Assembly (NCBI GenBank): GCA_902589185.1
Contig: CACIRZ010000005.1
Location: forward strand, 1-64,000
DNA length: 64,000 bases
Direction: 5' to 3'
Source of the DNA: an uncultured SAR116 cluster alpha proteobacterium
GTDB lineage: Bacteria > Pseudomonadota > Alphaproteobacteria > Puniceispirillales > Marisalimonadaceae
The notes under the pieces were generated by a model, which saw nothing but the letters and a program-made list of their open reading frames with translations, had not been told where the DNA came from and searched no databases. A program made the position numbers and the translations under genes. The stretch's first letter is position 1; every line of letters begins with the position of its first letter. Below, in pieces: positions 49,501 through 57,684 of this stretch.

Positions 49501-50450
49501 GTCGTAGTCTTAATATAGCATTCTTAATGGATCCCTTAGAAACATTGGATCTTGAAGGCGACACAACTTTCGCTCTTGCTATAGAAGCTCAAAGAAGAAA
49601 ACATCATATAAGTTTTTTTAAACCTGAGGATCTGATGTTCAGCAATAACGATGTGTTAGCAAACATATGTGAATTAGAGTTGTCTGAATCTAAAAATTTA
49701 TATGAGTTTAAATATCATGATACATTTATAAAACCATTATCAAAATATGATGTGATTATGATGAGACAAGATCCTCCTTTCAATATGGCTTATATAAGTG
49801 CAACTCATATTCTCGAAAAACTTTCAAATTCTACATTAATTGTAAACAATCCATTTGAAGTTAGAAATTCCCCAGAAAAAATCTTTGTTACAAATTTCTC
49901 ACATTTAATGCCCAAAACATTAATCAGTCGTAACATCGATGCTATTAAAGAATTTCGTAAACAGTTTAAAGACATCATCATAAAACCACTATATGGAAAT
50001 GGTGGACAGGGTATATTTCACATTCTTCCAGAAGATGAAAATTTAAATTCAATTTTAGAGATGTTTTTTAGTCAAAACAAAGAACCTTTAATGATACAGG
50101 AATATTTGAAAGACGTTAGAAACGGAGATAAAAGAATTATCTTATTGAATGGAGAGGCAGTTGGTGCAATCAATAGAGTTCCAAAATCAGGTGAAAGTAG
50201 GTCAAACATGCATGTTGGAGGAAAACCTGAAAAAACAGAATTAACTGAAAGAGATAAATTTATATGTAACGAAATTTCACATTCTTTAATAAAAAAAGGA
50301 CTTTATTTTGTTGGAATAGATATAATTGGTGACTACATCACTGAAATAAACGTAACTTCTCCAACTGGAATAAGAGAAATAAAAAATTTGGACTCAATAG
50401 CGATTGAAGAAATGTTTTGGGATTTCATTGAGAAAAAATTAGAAGTTTAA
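49497..50450 (+). CDS. gshB: glutathione synthetase
   Basis: GshB joins glycine to gamma-glutamylcysteine to make glutathione. The 317-residue ATP-grasp protein begins with the typical IAFLMDPLETLDLEGDTTFALA and contains VIMMRQDPPFNMAYI near 82, IIKPLYGNGGQGIFHI near 160 and EINVTSPTGIREI near 285. It is translationally coupled to the BON-domain gene and convergent with hinT (3 bases between stops). Glutathione synthesis fits an aerobic lifestyle. Confidence 0.97.
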   Translation: MSRSLNIAFLMDPLETLDLEGDTTFALAIEAQRRKHHISFFKPEDLMFSNNDVLANICELELSESKNLYEFKYHDTFIKPLSKYDVIMMRQDPPFNMAYISATHILEKLSNSTLIVNNPFEVRNSPEKIFVTNFSHLMPKTLISRNIDAIKEFRKQFKDIIIKPLYGNGGQGIFHILPEDENLNSILEMFFSQNKEPLMIQEYLKDVRNGDKRIILLNGEAVGAINRVPKSGESRSNMHVGGKPEKTELTERDKFICNEISHSLIKKGLYFVGIDIIGDYITEINVTSPTGIREIKNLDSIAIEEMFWDFIEKKLEV

Positions 50451-50453
50451 GAC

Positions 50454-50816
50454 TCAACCAATCATTCTCCCTAAATTTTCTCCTCCTAGGAGATGAACAT
50501 GAAAATGAGGTACGTCTTGATTACCGTTGTTTCCTGAATTTGTTATAATCCTAAACCCTTCTTTTTCAATTTTATAGTGCTCAATAACATCATTAACCAG
50601 TTTCCAAAAACTTTCATGTTCTTTATTTGATGCATTTTTTGTAAAGTCATAAAAATTGATATAAGGATTTTTAGGAATTACTAATATATGAATTGGGGCT
50701 TGAGGATTAATATCAGAAAACGCCAATGCAAATTCGTTTTCTAATATTTTGTTGCAAGGAATTTCAGATCTTAATATTTTGGCAAATATATTGTCTAGAT
50801 CATATAAATTATTCAT
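50454..50816 (-). CDS. HIT-family hydrolase (HinT-like)
   Basis: This 120-residue histidine-triad protein is likely a purine nucleoside phosphoramidase. Typical features are DNIFAKILRSEIPCNKILENE at the N terminus, AFSDINPQAPIHILVIPK in the middle and the nucleotide-binding PHFHVHLLGGENLGRMIG at the end. It overlaps the end of hisE by four bases and closes the his operon, an arrangement common in proteobacteria. The physiological substrate is not known. Confidence 0.93.
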   Translation of the reverse strand: MNNLYDLDNIFAKILRSEIPCNKILENEFALAFSDINPQAPIHILVIPKNPYINFYDFTKNASNKEHESFWKLVNDVIEHYKIEKEGFRIITNSGNNGNQDVPHFHVHLLGGENLGRMIG

Positions 50817-51133
50817 TTTACACCTCTATTTTTTTTTTCTTCCATCCCTGATATTAGCTTTCTAGAAGATAACTCTTTCCAAATTTCCTCTGGATTTATA
50901 CCTAAAGAGACCCAAATAACTAAAACATGATAAATTAAATCTGCAGATTCTTTTATTGCACCTTCTTTGTTGTTTTTAATAAAGTCTATTATTAGTTCTG
51001 ATGATTCTTCACCAATTTTTTTGGCTAGAAATTCAGGATTTTTTATCAAATGAGATGTATATGATTGTTTTTCACTAGATTTTTTTCTTTGTGTTAAAAT
51101 ATTAAATACTTCTTCTATGATATGTTCATTCAT
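50813..51133 (-). CDS. hisE: phosphoribosyl-ATP pyrophosphatase HisE
   Basis: HisE hydrolyses phosphoribosyl-ATP to phosphoribosyl-AMP, the second step of histidine synthesis. The 106-residue protein (from the ATG at 51133) has SYTSHLIKNPEFLAKKIGEESSELII near residue 25 and ESADLIYHVLVIWVSLGI near 62, the metal-binding Glu-rich helices of this MazG-like family. A GTG at 51145 would give four more residues but overlaps hisF by 11 bases. No HisI domain is fused to it. Confidence 0.94.
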   Translation of the reverse strand: MNEHIIEEVFNILTQRKKSSEKQSYTSHLIKNPEFLAKKIGEESSELIIDFIKNNKEGAIKESADLIYHVLVIWVSLGINPEEIWKELSSRKLISGMEEKKNRGVK

Positions 51134-51134
51134 T

Positions 51135-51908
51135 TTAATTTTCACAATCTCTTACAAGTATACCATTTTTAGACATTTCATTTTTTACAGAATTTATTGT
51201 ATGAATACCATAATGAAAAATTGATGCAGCTAGAACTGCTGATGCGCCAGCTTTTAACACGACCTCAACCATATCTTTGGGGCTTCCAGCGCCTCCTGAT
51301 GCAATCACGGGAACAGAAACATTTTTAGAAATTAAATTTGTTAGTTTTAAATTGTATCCTCTTTTTGTTCCATCTGATTTCATTGATGTTAATAAGATCT
51401 CACCGGCTCCATTTTTTTCGCCCTGTTTTGCCCATTTAAGAGCATCTATATTTGTTTTTTTTCTTCCTCCATGAGTTGTTACCTCATATCCGCTAGGCAT
51501 TGATATATTTTCTATGGCATCAATTGCTAAAACAACACACTGGTTTCCAAATTTGTCTGAGGATTGTCTAATTAATTTTGGGTTATAAACTGCAGATGAA
51601 TTTATTGATACTTTATCCGCTCCAGAGTTTAATAAGTCCCTAAAATCAGAAAGATCACTTACACCTCCTCCAACAGTAAGTGGAACAAAACAAGTCTCGG
51701 CTGTTTTAGAAATCACATTAAACATAGCCCTTCTTTTTTCATGAGTAGCAGAAATATCTAAAAAACAAATCTCATCAGCTCCAATTGTACTATATTGCTT
51801 CGCTTGTTCTACTGGATCACCTGCATCTTTTAAGTTAATAAAATTTATTCCTTTAACTGTCCTTCCATTGTGCACATCTAGGCATGCTATTACCCTAGTT
51901 GAAAGCAT
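51135..51908 (-). CDS. hisF: imidazole glycerol phosphate synthase, cyclase subunit HisF
   Basis: HisF closes the imidazole ring using ammonia from its partner HisH. The 257-residue TIM-barrel protein begins MLSTRVIACLDVHNGRTVKG with the first catalytic aspartate at about residue 11. The second is in CVVLAIDAIE near 130. TVGGGVSDLSDFRDLLNSGADKVSINSSA and PVIASGGAGSPKDM are the phosphate-binding loops. The start overlaps hisA by 14 bases. Confidence 0.97.
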   Translation of the reverse strand: MLSTRVIACLDVHNGRTVKGINFINLKDAGDPVEQAKQYSTIGADEICFLDISATHEKRRAMFNVISKTAETCFVPLTVGGGVSDLSDFRDLLNSGADKVSINSSAVYNPKLIRQSSDKFGNQCVVLAIDAIENISMPSGYEVTTHGGRKKTNIDALKWAKQGEKNGAGEILLTSMKSDGTKRGYNLKLTNLISKNVSVPVIASGGAGSPKDMVEVVLKAGASAVLAASIFHYGIHTINSVKNEMSKNGILVRDCEN

Positions 51909-52662
51909 TAGATTTTGCCTCTTTTATCTTTTGCAACGCGTCTGAGAATGTAAACTTTTTATCATACAATGCCCGTCCAACTATGACCCCTTGTACTCCA
52001 TTTGAAAACTCTTTGGCTAATCTTGAAATATCATTTAATGATGAAACTCCCCCTGAAGCAATAACAGAATGAGGAATTGATTTAGCAAAATTTACCGTTT
52101 GTTCTAAACTTACGCCTTTTAAACTCCCATCTTTAGTTATGTCAGTGTATATCACAGAACTAACAATAGAAGAATTTAGATCTTTAATTAAGTCTACAGC
52201 AATAATATCTGATTGTTTTTTCCAACCGTGAGAAGCAATTTTCCCATTTCTGACATCTGCCCCGACAACAATTTTTTTTGAGTACAATTCGTCGAGTTGA
52301 TTAATAAAGTTTGGATTTTCAAGAGCTAATGTACCCAAAATTACTCGATCTACTGAATTCTGTATCCAGAAATCAATATCGTTAATATTTCTTATACCTC
52401 CGCCTAATTGAATTTTTACTTTGTTTTGAAGTTTGTACAAAATTTCTTCAATTACCCTTTTATTTATATTTTCTCCAGTAACTGCGCCATCTAAATCAAC
52501 AATATGCAACCACTCTGCTCCTTGATCAACAAACCACATAGCTTGATCTAATGGATTATTATTATAAATTGTTTCTTTTTCCATTTCTCCAAAAAGAAGT
52601 CTAACGCATTTTCCATCTTTAATATCAATGGCGGGGTATAATGTAAAAAAGTTATCCTTCAT
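51895..52662 (-). CDS. hisA: ProFAR isomerase HisA
   Basis: HisA converts ProFAR to PRFAR in histidine synthesis. The 255-residue half-barrel duplicate has the catalytic aspartate in LYPAIDIKDGKCVRL at about residue 13, QLGGGIRNINDIDFWI near 80 and YTDITKDGSLKG near 172, which holds the second acid. SVIASGGVSSLNDI is the C-terminal phosphate site. Its ATG overlaps the upstream acetyltransferase stop by one base (TAATG). The usual direct neighbour hisH is displaced by that gene. Confidence 0.97.
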   Translation of the reverse strand: MKDNFFTLYPAIDIKDGKCVRLLFGEMEKETIYNNNPLDQAMWFVDQGAEWLHIVDLDGAVTGENINKRVIEEILYKLQNKVKIQLGGGIRNINDIDFWIQNSVDRVILGTLALENPNFINQLDELYSKKIVVGADVRNGKIASHGWKKQSDIIAVDLIKDLNSSIVSSVIYTDITKDGSLKGVSLEQTVNFAKSIPHSVIASGGVSSLNDISRLAKEFSNGVQGVIVGRALYDKKFTFSDALQKIKEAKSNAFN

Positions 52663-53198
52663 TATTTAATTTCTTTATAATAATAATAGCCGGCTATATA
52701 TTTTCCATCTATGAAAACTGACTTTGGATTAATACCAGATCTAACATATCCAGCCTGTTCATATAATTGAATTGCTCGTAGCTGAGTTTCTCTTACTTCC
52801 AAGTTAATGATTTTAAAGCCATCTTGTTTTGCCTTTAATTCAGCTTTTTCAAAAACAGCTTTGGCAAGACCAAATCCCCTTGCCCAAGAGGCAAAGAAAA
52901 AAGTACTTAATGTACAAGAATGAGACTGAGCTTCATTATTTTTAGCTGGTTTAATTAGTTGAGCAGATCCAGCTACAACATTATCTAATTTTCCAATAAT
53001 CAAAACTCTTTCTGGTATAAGCAAAACCCCTTTCCAGTAATCTTGAAGAGTTTTTAATGATGGAGGTGAAACCCATCCAAAACCTCCTCCAGCTAAAATT
53101 GCTTCTTCAGTTGCGTCACATAGTTCTTGTAAATCAACCTTACTTAAAGTTTTACATAATTCAGCTTTGACATTGTATTTTTTAAATTTCGTTTCCAT
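52662..53198 (-). CDS. GNAT-family N-acetyltransferase inside the his operon
   Basis: The 178-residue protein has an acetyl-CoA site in FASWARGFGLAKAVFEKAELKA near residue 107, then INLEVRETQLRAIQLYEQAGYVRSG, both typical GNAT strands and helices. The N-terminal part (LCDATEEAILAGGGFGWVSPPS) is distinctive. It sits exactly between hisH and hisA, with a one-base overlap to hisA and 15 bases to hisH, so it is cotranscribed with histidine genes. No known histidine step needs it. It may modify a small molecule or protein; I could not assign a substrate. Confidence 0.85.
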   Translation of the reverse strand: METKFKKYNVKAELCKTLSKVDLQELCDATEEAILAGGGFGWVSPPSLKTLQDYWKGVLLIPERVLIIGKLDNVVAGSAQLIKPAKNNEAQSHSCTLSTFFFASWARGFGLAKAVFEKAELKAKQDGFKIINLEVRETQLRAIQLYEQAGYVRSGINPKSVFIDGKYIAGYYYYKEIK

Positions 53199-53213
53199 TT
53201 AATCTCTCTAATA

Positions 53214-53873
53214 TTATGGACACCATTTAAGCCAGTTATATATAAATTTTTGACCCGAATTACCACTCTTTTCTGGATGAAATTGAACTCCAATATAATT
53301 GTCTTTCCCAATTATTGCTGGAATTTTTTGACTATAATTAGTGCTAGCTATAATTTGGTTGGTATTCTTACTCTCTAAAGCAAAAGAGTGAACGAAATAG
53401 AATTGTTCATTTTCAGTAATATTTTCTAAAACAGGGTGATTATTATACTCAAATTGTAAGTTATTCCATCCCATATGTGGAATTTTATAATCTCTGCCAA
53501 GATAATCTAAACCCTTTTTAGCAATTTTTTTGAAGCAACCATCAAGCCAACAAAATCCTTCAGTTCTTTGTTTTTCGAGGCTAAAACCAACCATTAGTTG
53601 CATACCTACACAAATTCCAAGAAATTTTTTTCTGTTATTTATAACTTCATCTGTTAATAAATTAACTAAACCTCTTATATCTTCTAGACCTTTTTTGCAA
53701 TCAGGAAACGACCCAACACCAGGTAGAACCAAATGATCTGCTATAGAAATTACCTCTAATTTATTAGTAACTTGAATTGTAAAATTTAGTTTATTAATGC
53801 TAACAGAATTTTTAAACGCATTTTCTACAGATCTTAAATTACCTGAACCATAATCGATTATAACTAGGTTCAT
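53214..53873 (-). CDS. hisH: imidazole glycerol phosphate synthase, glutamine amidotransferase HisH
   Basis: HisH releases ammonia from glutamine for HisF. The 219-residue class I amidotransferase has the nucleophile in FLGICVGMQLMV near residue 93 and the histidine-glutamate pair in VQFHPEKSGNSG near 200. VIIDYGSGNLRSVENAF at the N terminus and LVLPGVGSFPDC are also diagnostic. It follows hisB after one base. Confidence 0.97.
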   Translation of the reverse strand: MNLVIIDYGSGNLRSVENAFKNSVSINKLNFTIQVTNKLEVISIADHLVLPGVGSFPDCKKGLEDIRGLVNLLTDEVINNRKKFLGICVGMQLMVGFSLEKQRTEGFCWLDGCFKKIAKKGLDYLGRDYKIPHMGWNNLQFEYNNHPVLENITENEQFYFVHSFALESKNTNQIIASTNYSQKIPAIIGKDNYIGVQFHPEKSGNSGQKFIYNWLKWCP

Positions 53874-53874
53874 G

Positions 53875-54492
53875 TTAGTTGTTTCCTTTTAAAGTTCCTT
53901 TTGTTGATGGAACATTGTCTAAGTTTCTAAAATCAAGTTGAATTGCATTTCTGAGAGAAACAGCCATAGACTTAAAGCATGATTCTATTATGTGGTGTGT
54001 GTTTTGACCATAAATATTTTCAATATGAATTGTGATTTCTGCAGATTGCGAAAAAGATTGAAAAAATTCTTTAAATATTTCAGTTTCAATATTTTTAATA
54101 GTTACATTTGGTAAGAAAACATTCCAAACTAACCAAGGACGACCAGATATGTCAATGCAACATCTGGTGAGACACTCATCCATAGGTAAATAACTGACAC
54201 TGTATCTTTTTATGCCTTTCTTATTACCTAATGCTTCATTAATAGCTTTCCCAAGTGCCCAACCCACATCTTCCATTGTATGATGTGAATCAATTTCAAG
54301 ATCACCGTTACATTTTATATCAATGTCAATTAAACTATGTTTTGAGAGTTGCTGAATCATATGGTCAAAAAAAGGTACGCCTGTTGTAATCGAGTTTTTA
54401 CCACTACCATCTAAGTTAACACTTACTCTAATCTTAGTTTCATTTGTATTTCTTCTAACAGACGAAATTCTATCATGAATTTTTATTGTCAT
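53875..54492 (-). CDS. hisB: imidazoleglycerol-phosphate dehydratase HisB
   Basis: HisB removes water from imidazoleglycerol phosphate in the sixth step of histidine synthesis. The 205-residue monofunctional form has GVPFFDHMIQQLSKHS near residue 38, the metal-binding EIDSHHTMEDVGWALG near 66 and THHIIESCFKSMAVSLRNAI near 165. No phosphatase domain is fused, as is usual in this class. It opens the hisBH-GNAT-AFE operon. Confidence 0.97.
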   Translation of the reverse strand: MTIKIHDRISSVRRNTNETKIRVSVNLDGSGKNSITTGVPFFDHMIQQLSKHSLIDIDIKCNGDLEIDSHHTMEDVGWALGKAINEALGNKKGIKRYSVSYLPMDECLTRCCIDISGRPWLVWNVFLPNVTIKNIETEIFKEFFQSFSQSAEITIHIENIYGQNTHHIIESCFKSMAVSLRNAIQLDFRNLDNVPSTKGTLKGNN

Positions 54493-54505
54493 TTATCATC
54501 CATAA

Positions 54506-54973
54506 TTAATAATTAAATTTTTTGAATCTGTTTTTTATTCTTACCAATAAAGCGCCGTCGCCTCCAAATTGAGTTGGCGCCACATTAAAATTTACAACAT
54601 ATTTGTTTAATAATTTATCGCTTAACCATTTTGGCACTTCTTCCTTTAAAGCTCCTTTATTATTTTGCCCTTTTCCAGTTATAATTAAAACATTCCGTTT
54701 ATGTTTTTCATAACAATTAGAAATAAATTTTTGTAATACTGACTTTGCAGAATACAGCGTATAACCATGAAGATCTAAACTTATATCTGGTTCTATTTTT
54801 TTTTTCTTAAAATTTTTTAAACTATTTAATGATTTTTCTTTTTTTGTAACAATTTTACTGTTGCTTACTTGTCTTCTTTTTAGGCCATCATTTTTTAAAG
54901 ATATAACAGATTTCTCAAAGTTAGAGACGTAATTTTCCCAATCTTTTTTATCATTTTTTGAGATTGTAATCAT
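54506..54973 (-). CDS. Smr-domain protein
   Basis: The 155-residue protein has a lysine-rich N-terminal half and a C-terminal Smr domain (about 70-150) with DISLDLHGYTLYSAKSVLQKF, VLIITGKGQNNKGALKEEVPKWL and the late GGDGALLVRI. Small Smr proteins can be nicking nucleases or RNA-processing enzymes. I prefer ATG 54973; a TTG at 54997 would overlap the Tim44-like gene. The mltA gene often found between tim44 and smr in the class is missing. Confidence 0.88.
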   Translation of the reverse strand: MITISKNDKKDWENYVSNFEKSVISLKNDGLKRRQVSNSKIVTKKEKSLNSLKNFKKKKIEPDISLDLHGYTLYSAKSVLQKFISNCYEKHKRNVLIITGKGQNNKGALKEEVPKWLSDKLLNKYVVNFNVAPTQFGGDGALLVRIKNRFKKFNY

Positions 54974-54977
54974 TTTT

Positions 54978-55607
54978 TTAATTGCTTTTGGTTTCAACTA
55001 GTGTCCAGTTAGGATTACTGTCTTTTATTTTTCTTTCAAAAACCCACTCATCTTTTACAAGAATTTCGTTGTCAGTATCTCCATCAATAATTTGATCGTT
55101 TTTATCTATTAACGCTCTTATTTGGAAAGTTTCAAAAGCTACGTTTAATTTTATAGATGTTTTTGTTATTGTTGCTTTTATTATTTTGTTTTCTTTTATT
55201 GACTTTAAATCAATAATAAGTGTTTCTTTTTCCTTTTTTCTTTCATCAATAGCAGATTTAAAGCTTTTGTAGACTGATAATTTAGTAAATTCTTTAATGT
55301 TTTCTAAATTTCCACTAACAAAGCTTTCTAAAACCATTCCAAAAAAATTTTTTGATCCAGACAAGAAATCATTAACATCAAAACTAGGATCAATATTTAT
55401 AATTTTGTTTAATTCTAAATCTACAACATCGCCTTTGTTAGATTTTAAAGATACTACATTAGTAAATTGTTTATCTTCATTTTTTTTATTTACATTTGTT
55501 TCTTCAAAACCCGTTTTTGTACCTAATATATTTTTGAGTCTAAAAATAAGAAAAATTGCTATTACTCCAAAAATTAGAATATCAATATACGGGAAACTAT
55601 TTTGCAT
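54978..55607 (-). CDS. Tim44-like domain protein, membrane anchored
   Basis: The 209-residue protein has one N-terminal membrane helix (about 7-24), then RLKNILGTKTGFEE, a linker, and a Tim44-like domain (about 70-205) with FDVNDFLSGSKNFFGMVLESF, KLSVYKSFKSAIDERKK and VKDEWVFERKI. Alphaproteobacterial relatives are proposed ancestors of mitochondrial Tim44, with a possible role at the inner membrane. It is divergent from secB, the usual neighbour, across 124 bases. Confidence 0.9.
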   Translation of the reverse strand: MQNSFPYIDILIFGVIAIFLIFRLKNILGTKTGFEETNVNKKNEDKQFTNVVSLKSNKGDVVDLELNKIINIDPSFDVNDFLSGSKNFFGMVLESFVSGNLENIKEFTKLSVYKSFKSAIDERKKEKETLIIDLKSIKENKIIKATITKTSIKLNVAFETFQIRALIDKNDQIIDGDTDNEILVKDEWVFERKIKDSNPNWTLVETKSN

Positions 55608-55731
55608 GTTTTTTAACCACCATTACTTAGAATATTATTATAATTTTATTATACAAAAAAAATTAAAAATTAATATCCATTATTATTTATTTCATATATA
55701 CATATGAATAATTAATTATTTAGAGAATTAA

Positions 55732-56160
55732 ATGAGTAATGTAAACGTAAATAAAGATGATAGTATTAAAATAATAAAAAGTTTTATTCAAGATTTGTCC
55801 TTCGAGAACCCACAAAATATCAATGAAAATAATTCTGCTAATAACAACGACAACGACATAGATGTTAACATGAATGTCGTTTATAAACCCTATGACAACA
55901 ATTTTTTCAGTCTTAATTTAAAATATACTTTAGATTGTTCATCTAAAATAAGTAATAAAAAATTATTCAATTTTGAACTAGATTACTTTGGTTTTTTTGA
56001 AGCTTTAGGCAAAAATAATCATGATCAAAAATTACTGACTGAAAAAGGTATAAAATTATTATTTCCTTTTGTTAAAGAAATAATTGAATACATTACCCGT
56101 AAAGGGGGGAGTGTACCTATTTTATTGAATGATGTAGACTTTAGTTTAGAAAAAGATTAA
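55732..56160 (+). CDS. secB: protein-export chaperone SecB
   Basis: SecB keeps precursors unfolded and hands them to SecA. The 142-residue protein has the family motif IQDLSFENPQNI near residue 18 and the C-terminal LLFPFVKEIIEYITRKGGSVPILLNDVDF near 105-137, read here in two parts. Between them an asparagine-rich stretch (about 30-48) replaces more usual charged residues. The gene is on the plus strand between divergent tim44 and convergent dnaQ, and its stop overlaps the dnaQ stop region by four bases. Confidence 0.92.
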   Translation: MSNVNVNKDDSIKIIKSFIQDLSFENPQNINENNSANNNDNDIDVNMNVVYKPYDNNFFSLNLKYTLDCSSKISNKKLFNFELDYFGFFEALGKNNHDQKLLTEKGIKLLFPFVKEIIEYITRKGGSVPILLNDVDFSLEKD

Positions 56161-56870
56161 TTATTAATTTTTTGCCAAATACTATTCTTTATTGTTTGAA
56201 TGGTTTTCAGATGCAATTTATAATCTTCTTCATTAATGTTTAAATGATTTACTTTTTTTAAACTCATATTTTTATAGTATTCATCTACATTAAATAAATG
56301 ATCTTCCTCTGCATAACTTATCTTGTCAGTTATGATTTCAAAATTTAATTTTGATTGTCTTCCTCCTATTAATTCTAAATATACAGAGGCTAGAAGTTTA
56401 GCATCTTTTATGGCACCATGCATTTCTCTTCCAGTTAAATCAATATTATATTTTTTACACAGTGAGTCTAAGCTGACAGATTGGCCTATGAACTTTTGTT
56501 TTGCCAAGACTAATGTGTCTATAATTTTGTCGTAATTTAACTCTTTCATATTACATCTGGCTAATTCTGCATTTAAAAAACCAACATCAAATGATGCATT
56601 GTGAATAATTATTTTGCTATCTGATATATAATTGATAAACTCGTCAGCTATTTCTGAAAATTTTGGTTTGTCTTTTAAGAATTGTCTACTTAATCCATGT
56701 ATTTCTTGTGCTTTTTTGTCTGAATCTCTTTCTGGATTTAAGTAGTAATGAAAATAATTGCCTGTTGGTAAGTAATTTTCTAACTCGACTATTCCTATTT
56801 CAATAATCCTATGACCATCCTCATGATCTAATCCTGTGGTTTCAGTATCAAGCACTAATTCTCTTGTCAT
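56157..56870 (-). CDS. dnaQ: DNA polymerase III epsilon subunit (3'-5' exonuclease)
   Basis: DnaQ is the proofreading subunit of the replicative polymerase. The 237-residue protein has the Exo I motif VLDTETTGLDHEDGHRIIEIG near residue 6-25 (read as DTETTG), Exo II in IIHNASFDVGFLNAEL near 90 and Exo III in MHGAIKDAKLLASVYLEL near 155, giving the four acidic residues and histidine. Its AGGAAG ribosome site lies inside the end of coaE. coaE-dnaQ is a conserved pair beside the origin in this class. Confidence 0.96.
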   Translation of the reverse strand: MTRELVLDTETTGLDHEDGHRIIEIGIVELENYLPTGNYFHYYLNPERDSDKKAQEIHGLSRQFLKDKPKFSEIADEFINYISDSKIIIHNASFDVGFLNAELARCNMKELNYDKIIDTLVLAKQKFIGQSVSLDSLCKKYNIDLTGREMHGAIKDAKLLASVYLELIGGRQSKLNFEIITDKISYAEEDHLFNVDEYYKNMSLKKVNHLNINEEDYKLHLKTIQTIKNSIWQKINN

Positions 56871-56871
56871 T

Positions 56872-57474
56872 TTATCTTCCTATAAATTTTATTTTAAACA
56901 AATAAAATATAACTAAAATAAATGTTATTAATTTACCAAAAGATGTATTTATTACAAAAGGCCTTTCTTTATATTTCTTTTCAAAGCTCCATTGAGAATT
57001 ATTTATTAATTCAAATTTTTCATCGGTCATATTTGGTCTCATTAAGACTCTTTTTTTTTGAATTTTCTTTGAAGTATGTACTAAAAAAATATAATCACAT
57101 TCTTTATTCATCCCTGTTTCATATAATAAAGGTATATCTAATCCAACTATAAAATATTTCTCAAATTTTTTTAGAAACGATTTTCTTTCTTTTTTAACAA
57201 TTGGGTGTATTATTCTCTCTAATTTTTTTCTTTCTTTTTTACTTTCAAATATTTTATTGCTTAGGATTCTTTTGTTAACTTTTTTTTGTTTTTGATTAAG
57301 CGACACTGATTCGGGCCATAATTTTGATATCTTGTCTATAATATACGAGTTTTTTTCCAATATTTCTTTTACTTTTTTATCTGAATCAAAAACTGGTATT
57401 TTTAAAATTCTTAACATATTAGATACAGTTGTTTTACCCATACCTATCGAACCTGTTATGCCAATTATTATCAT
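56872..57474 (-). CDS. coaE: dephospho-CoA kinase
   Basis: CoaE phosphorylates dephospho-CoA, the last step of coenzyme A synthesis. The 200-residue P-loop kinase has GITGSIGMGKTTVSNML at residues 4-20, FDSDKKVKEIL near 30, HPIVKKERKSFL near 87 and VGLDIPLLYETGMNKECDYI near 110. The last 20 residues are unusual: after FVINTS the family normally ends in a charged helix, but here LITFILVIFYLF is hydrophobic. It is divergent from hemE, with the likely replication origin between them. Confidence 0.92.
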   Translation of the reverse strand: MIIIGITGSIGMGKTTVSNMLRILKIPVFDSDKKVKEILEKNSYIIDKISKLWPESVSLNQKQKKVNKRILSNKIFESKKERKKLERIIHPIVKKERKSFLKKFEKYFIVGLDIPLLYETGMNKECDYIFLVHTSKKIQKKRVLMRPNMTDEKFELINNSQWSFEKKYKERPFVINTSFGKLITFILVIFYLFKIKFIGR

Positions 57475-57499
57475 GAAATATTTTCTTTGCTGAATAAAT

Positions 57500-57508
57500 T
57501 GTTGATAA
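57500..57508 (-). promoter_or_regulatory. DnaA box, one mismatch
   Basis: The complement reads TTATCAACA, one base away from the consensus TTATCCACA. Taken alone it would be weak evidence, but it lies in the candidate origin with three better boxes. Confidence 0.4.
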
Positions 57509-57567
57509 TTATTATTTTGTCTTGATGAATTTGATGTCCTTTTTCCATTTAAATATCTATCCAGATT

Positions 57568-57582
57568 TTAATTACATGTTAA
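57568..57582. promoter_or_regulatory. CtrA-type motif TTAA-N7-TTAA in the origin region
   Basis: TTAA-TTACATG-TTAA matches the full CtrA binding consensus. CtrA represses replication by binding the Caulobacter origin, and sites have been described in the Rickettsia origin. The base composition here makes chance matches fairly likely. Confidence 0.35.
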
Positions 57583-57608
57583 TAATACTAAATTTAAATA
57601 TTATAATT

Positions 57609-57617
57609 TGTGAATAA
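57609..57617 (-). promoter_or_regulatory. DnaA box (TTATTCACA)
   Basis: The complement reads TTATTCACA, fitting the relaxed consensus TTATNCACA. It lies directly beside an AT-only stretch, a common arrangement for box and unwinding region. Confidence 0.6.
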
Positions 57618-57660
57618 CTTTATTTGCTTATATAATTCAGTAGGATTATTTTTAAAAATA

Positions 57661-57669
57661 TGTGGATAA
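57661..57669 (-). promoter_or_regulatory. DnaA box, perfect consensus
   Basis: The complement reads TTATCCACA, the exact high-affinity DnaA box. It is 16 bases from the next box, which points the other way. Confidence 0.75.
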
Positions 57670-57684
57670 AAAACTTTTTTTCTT

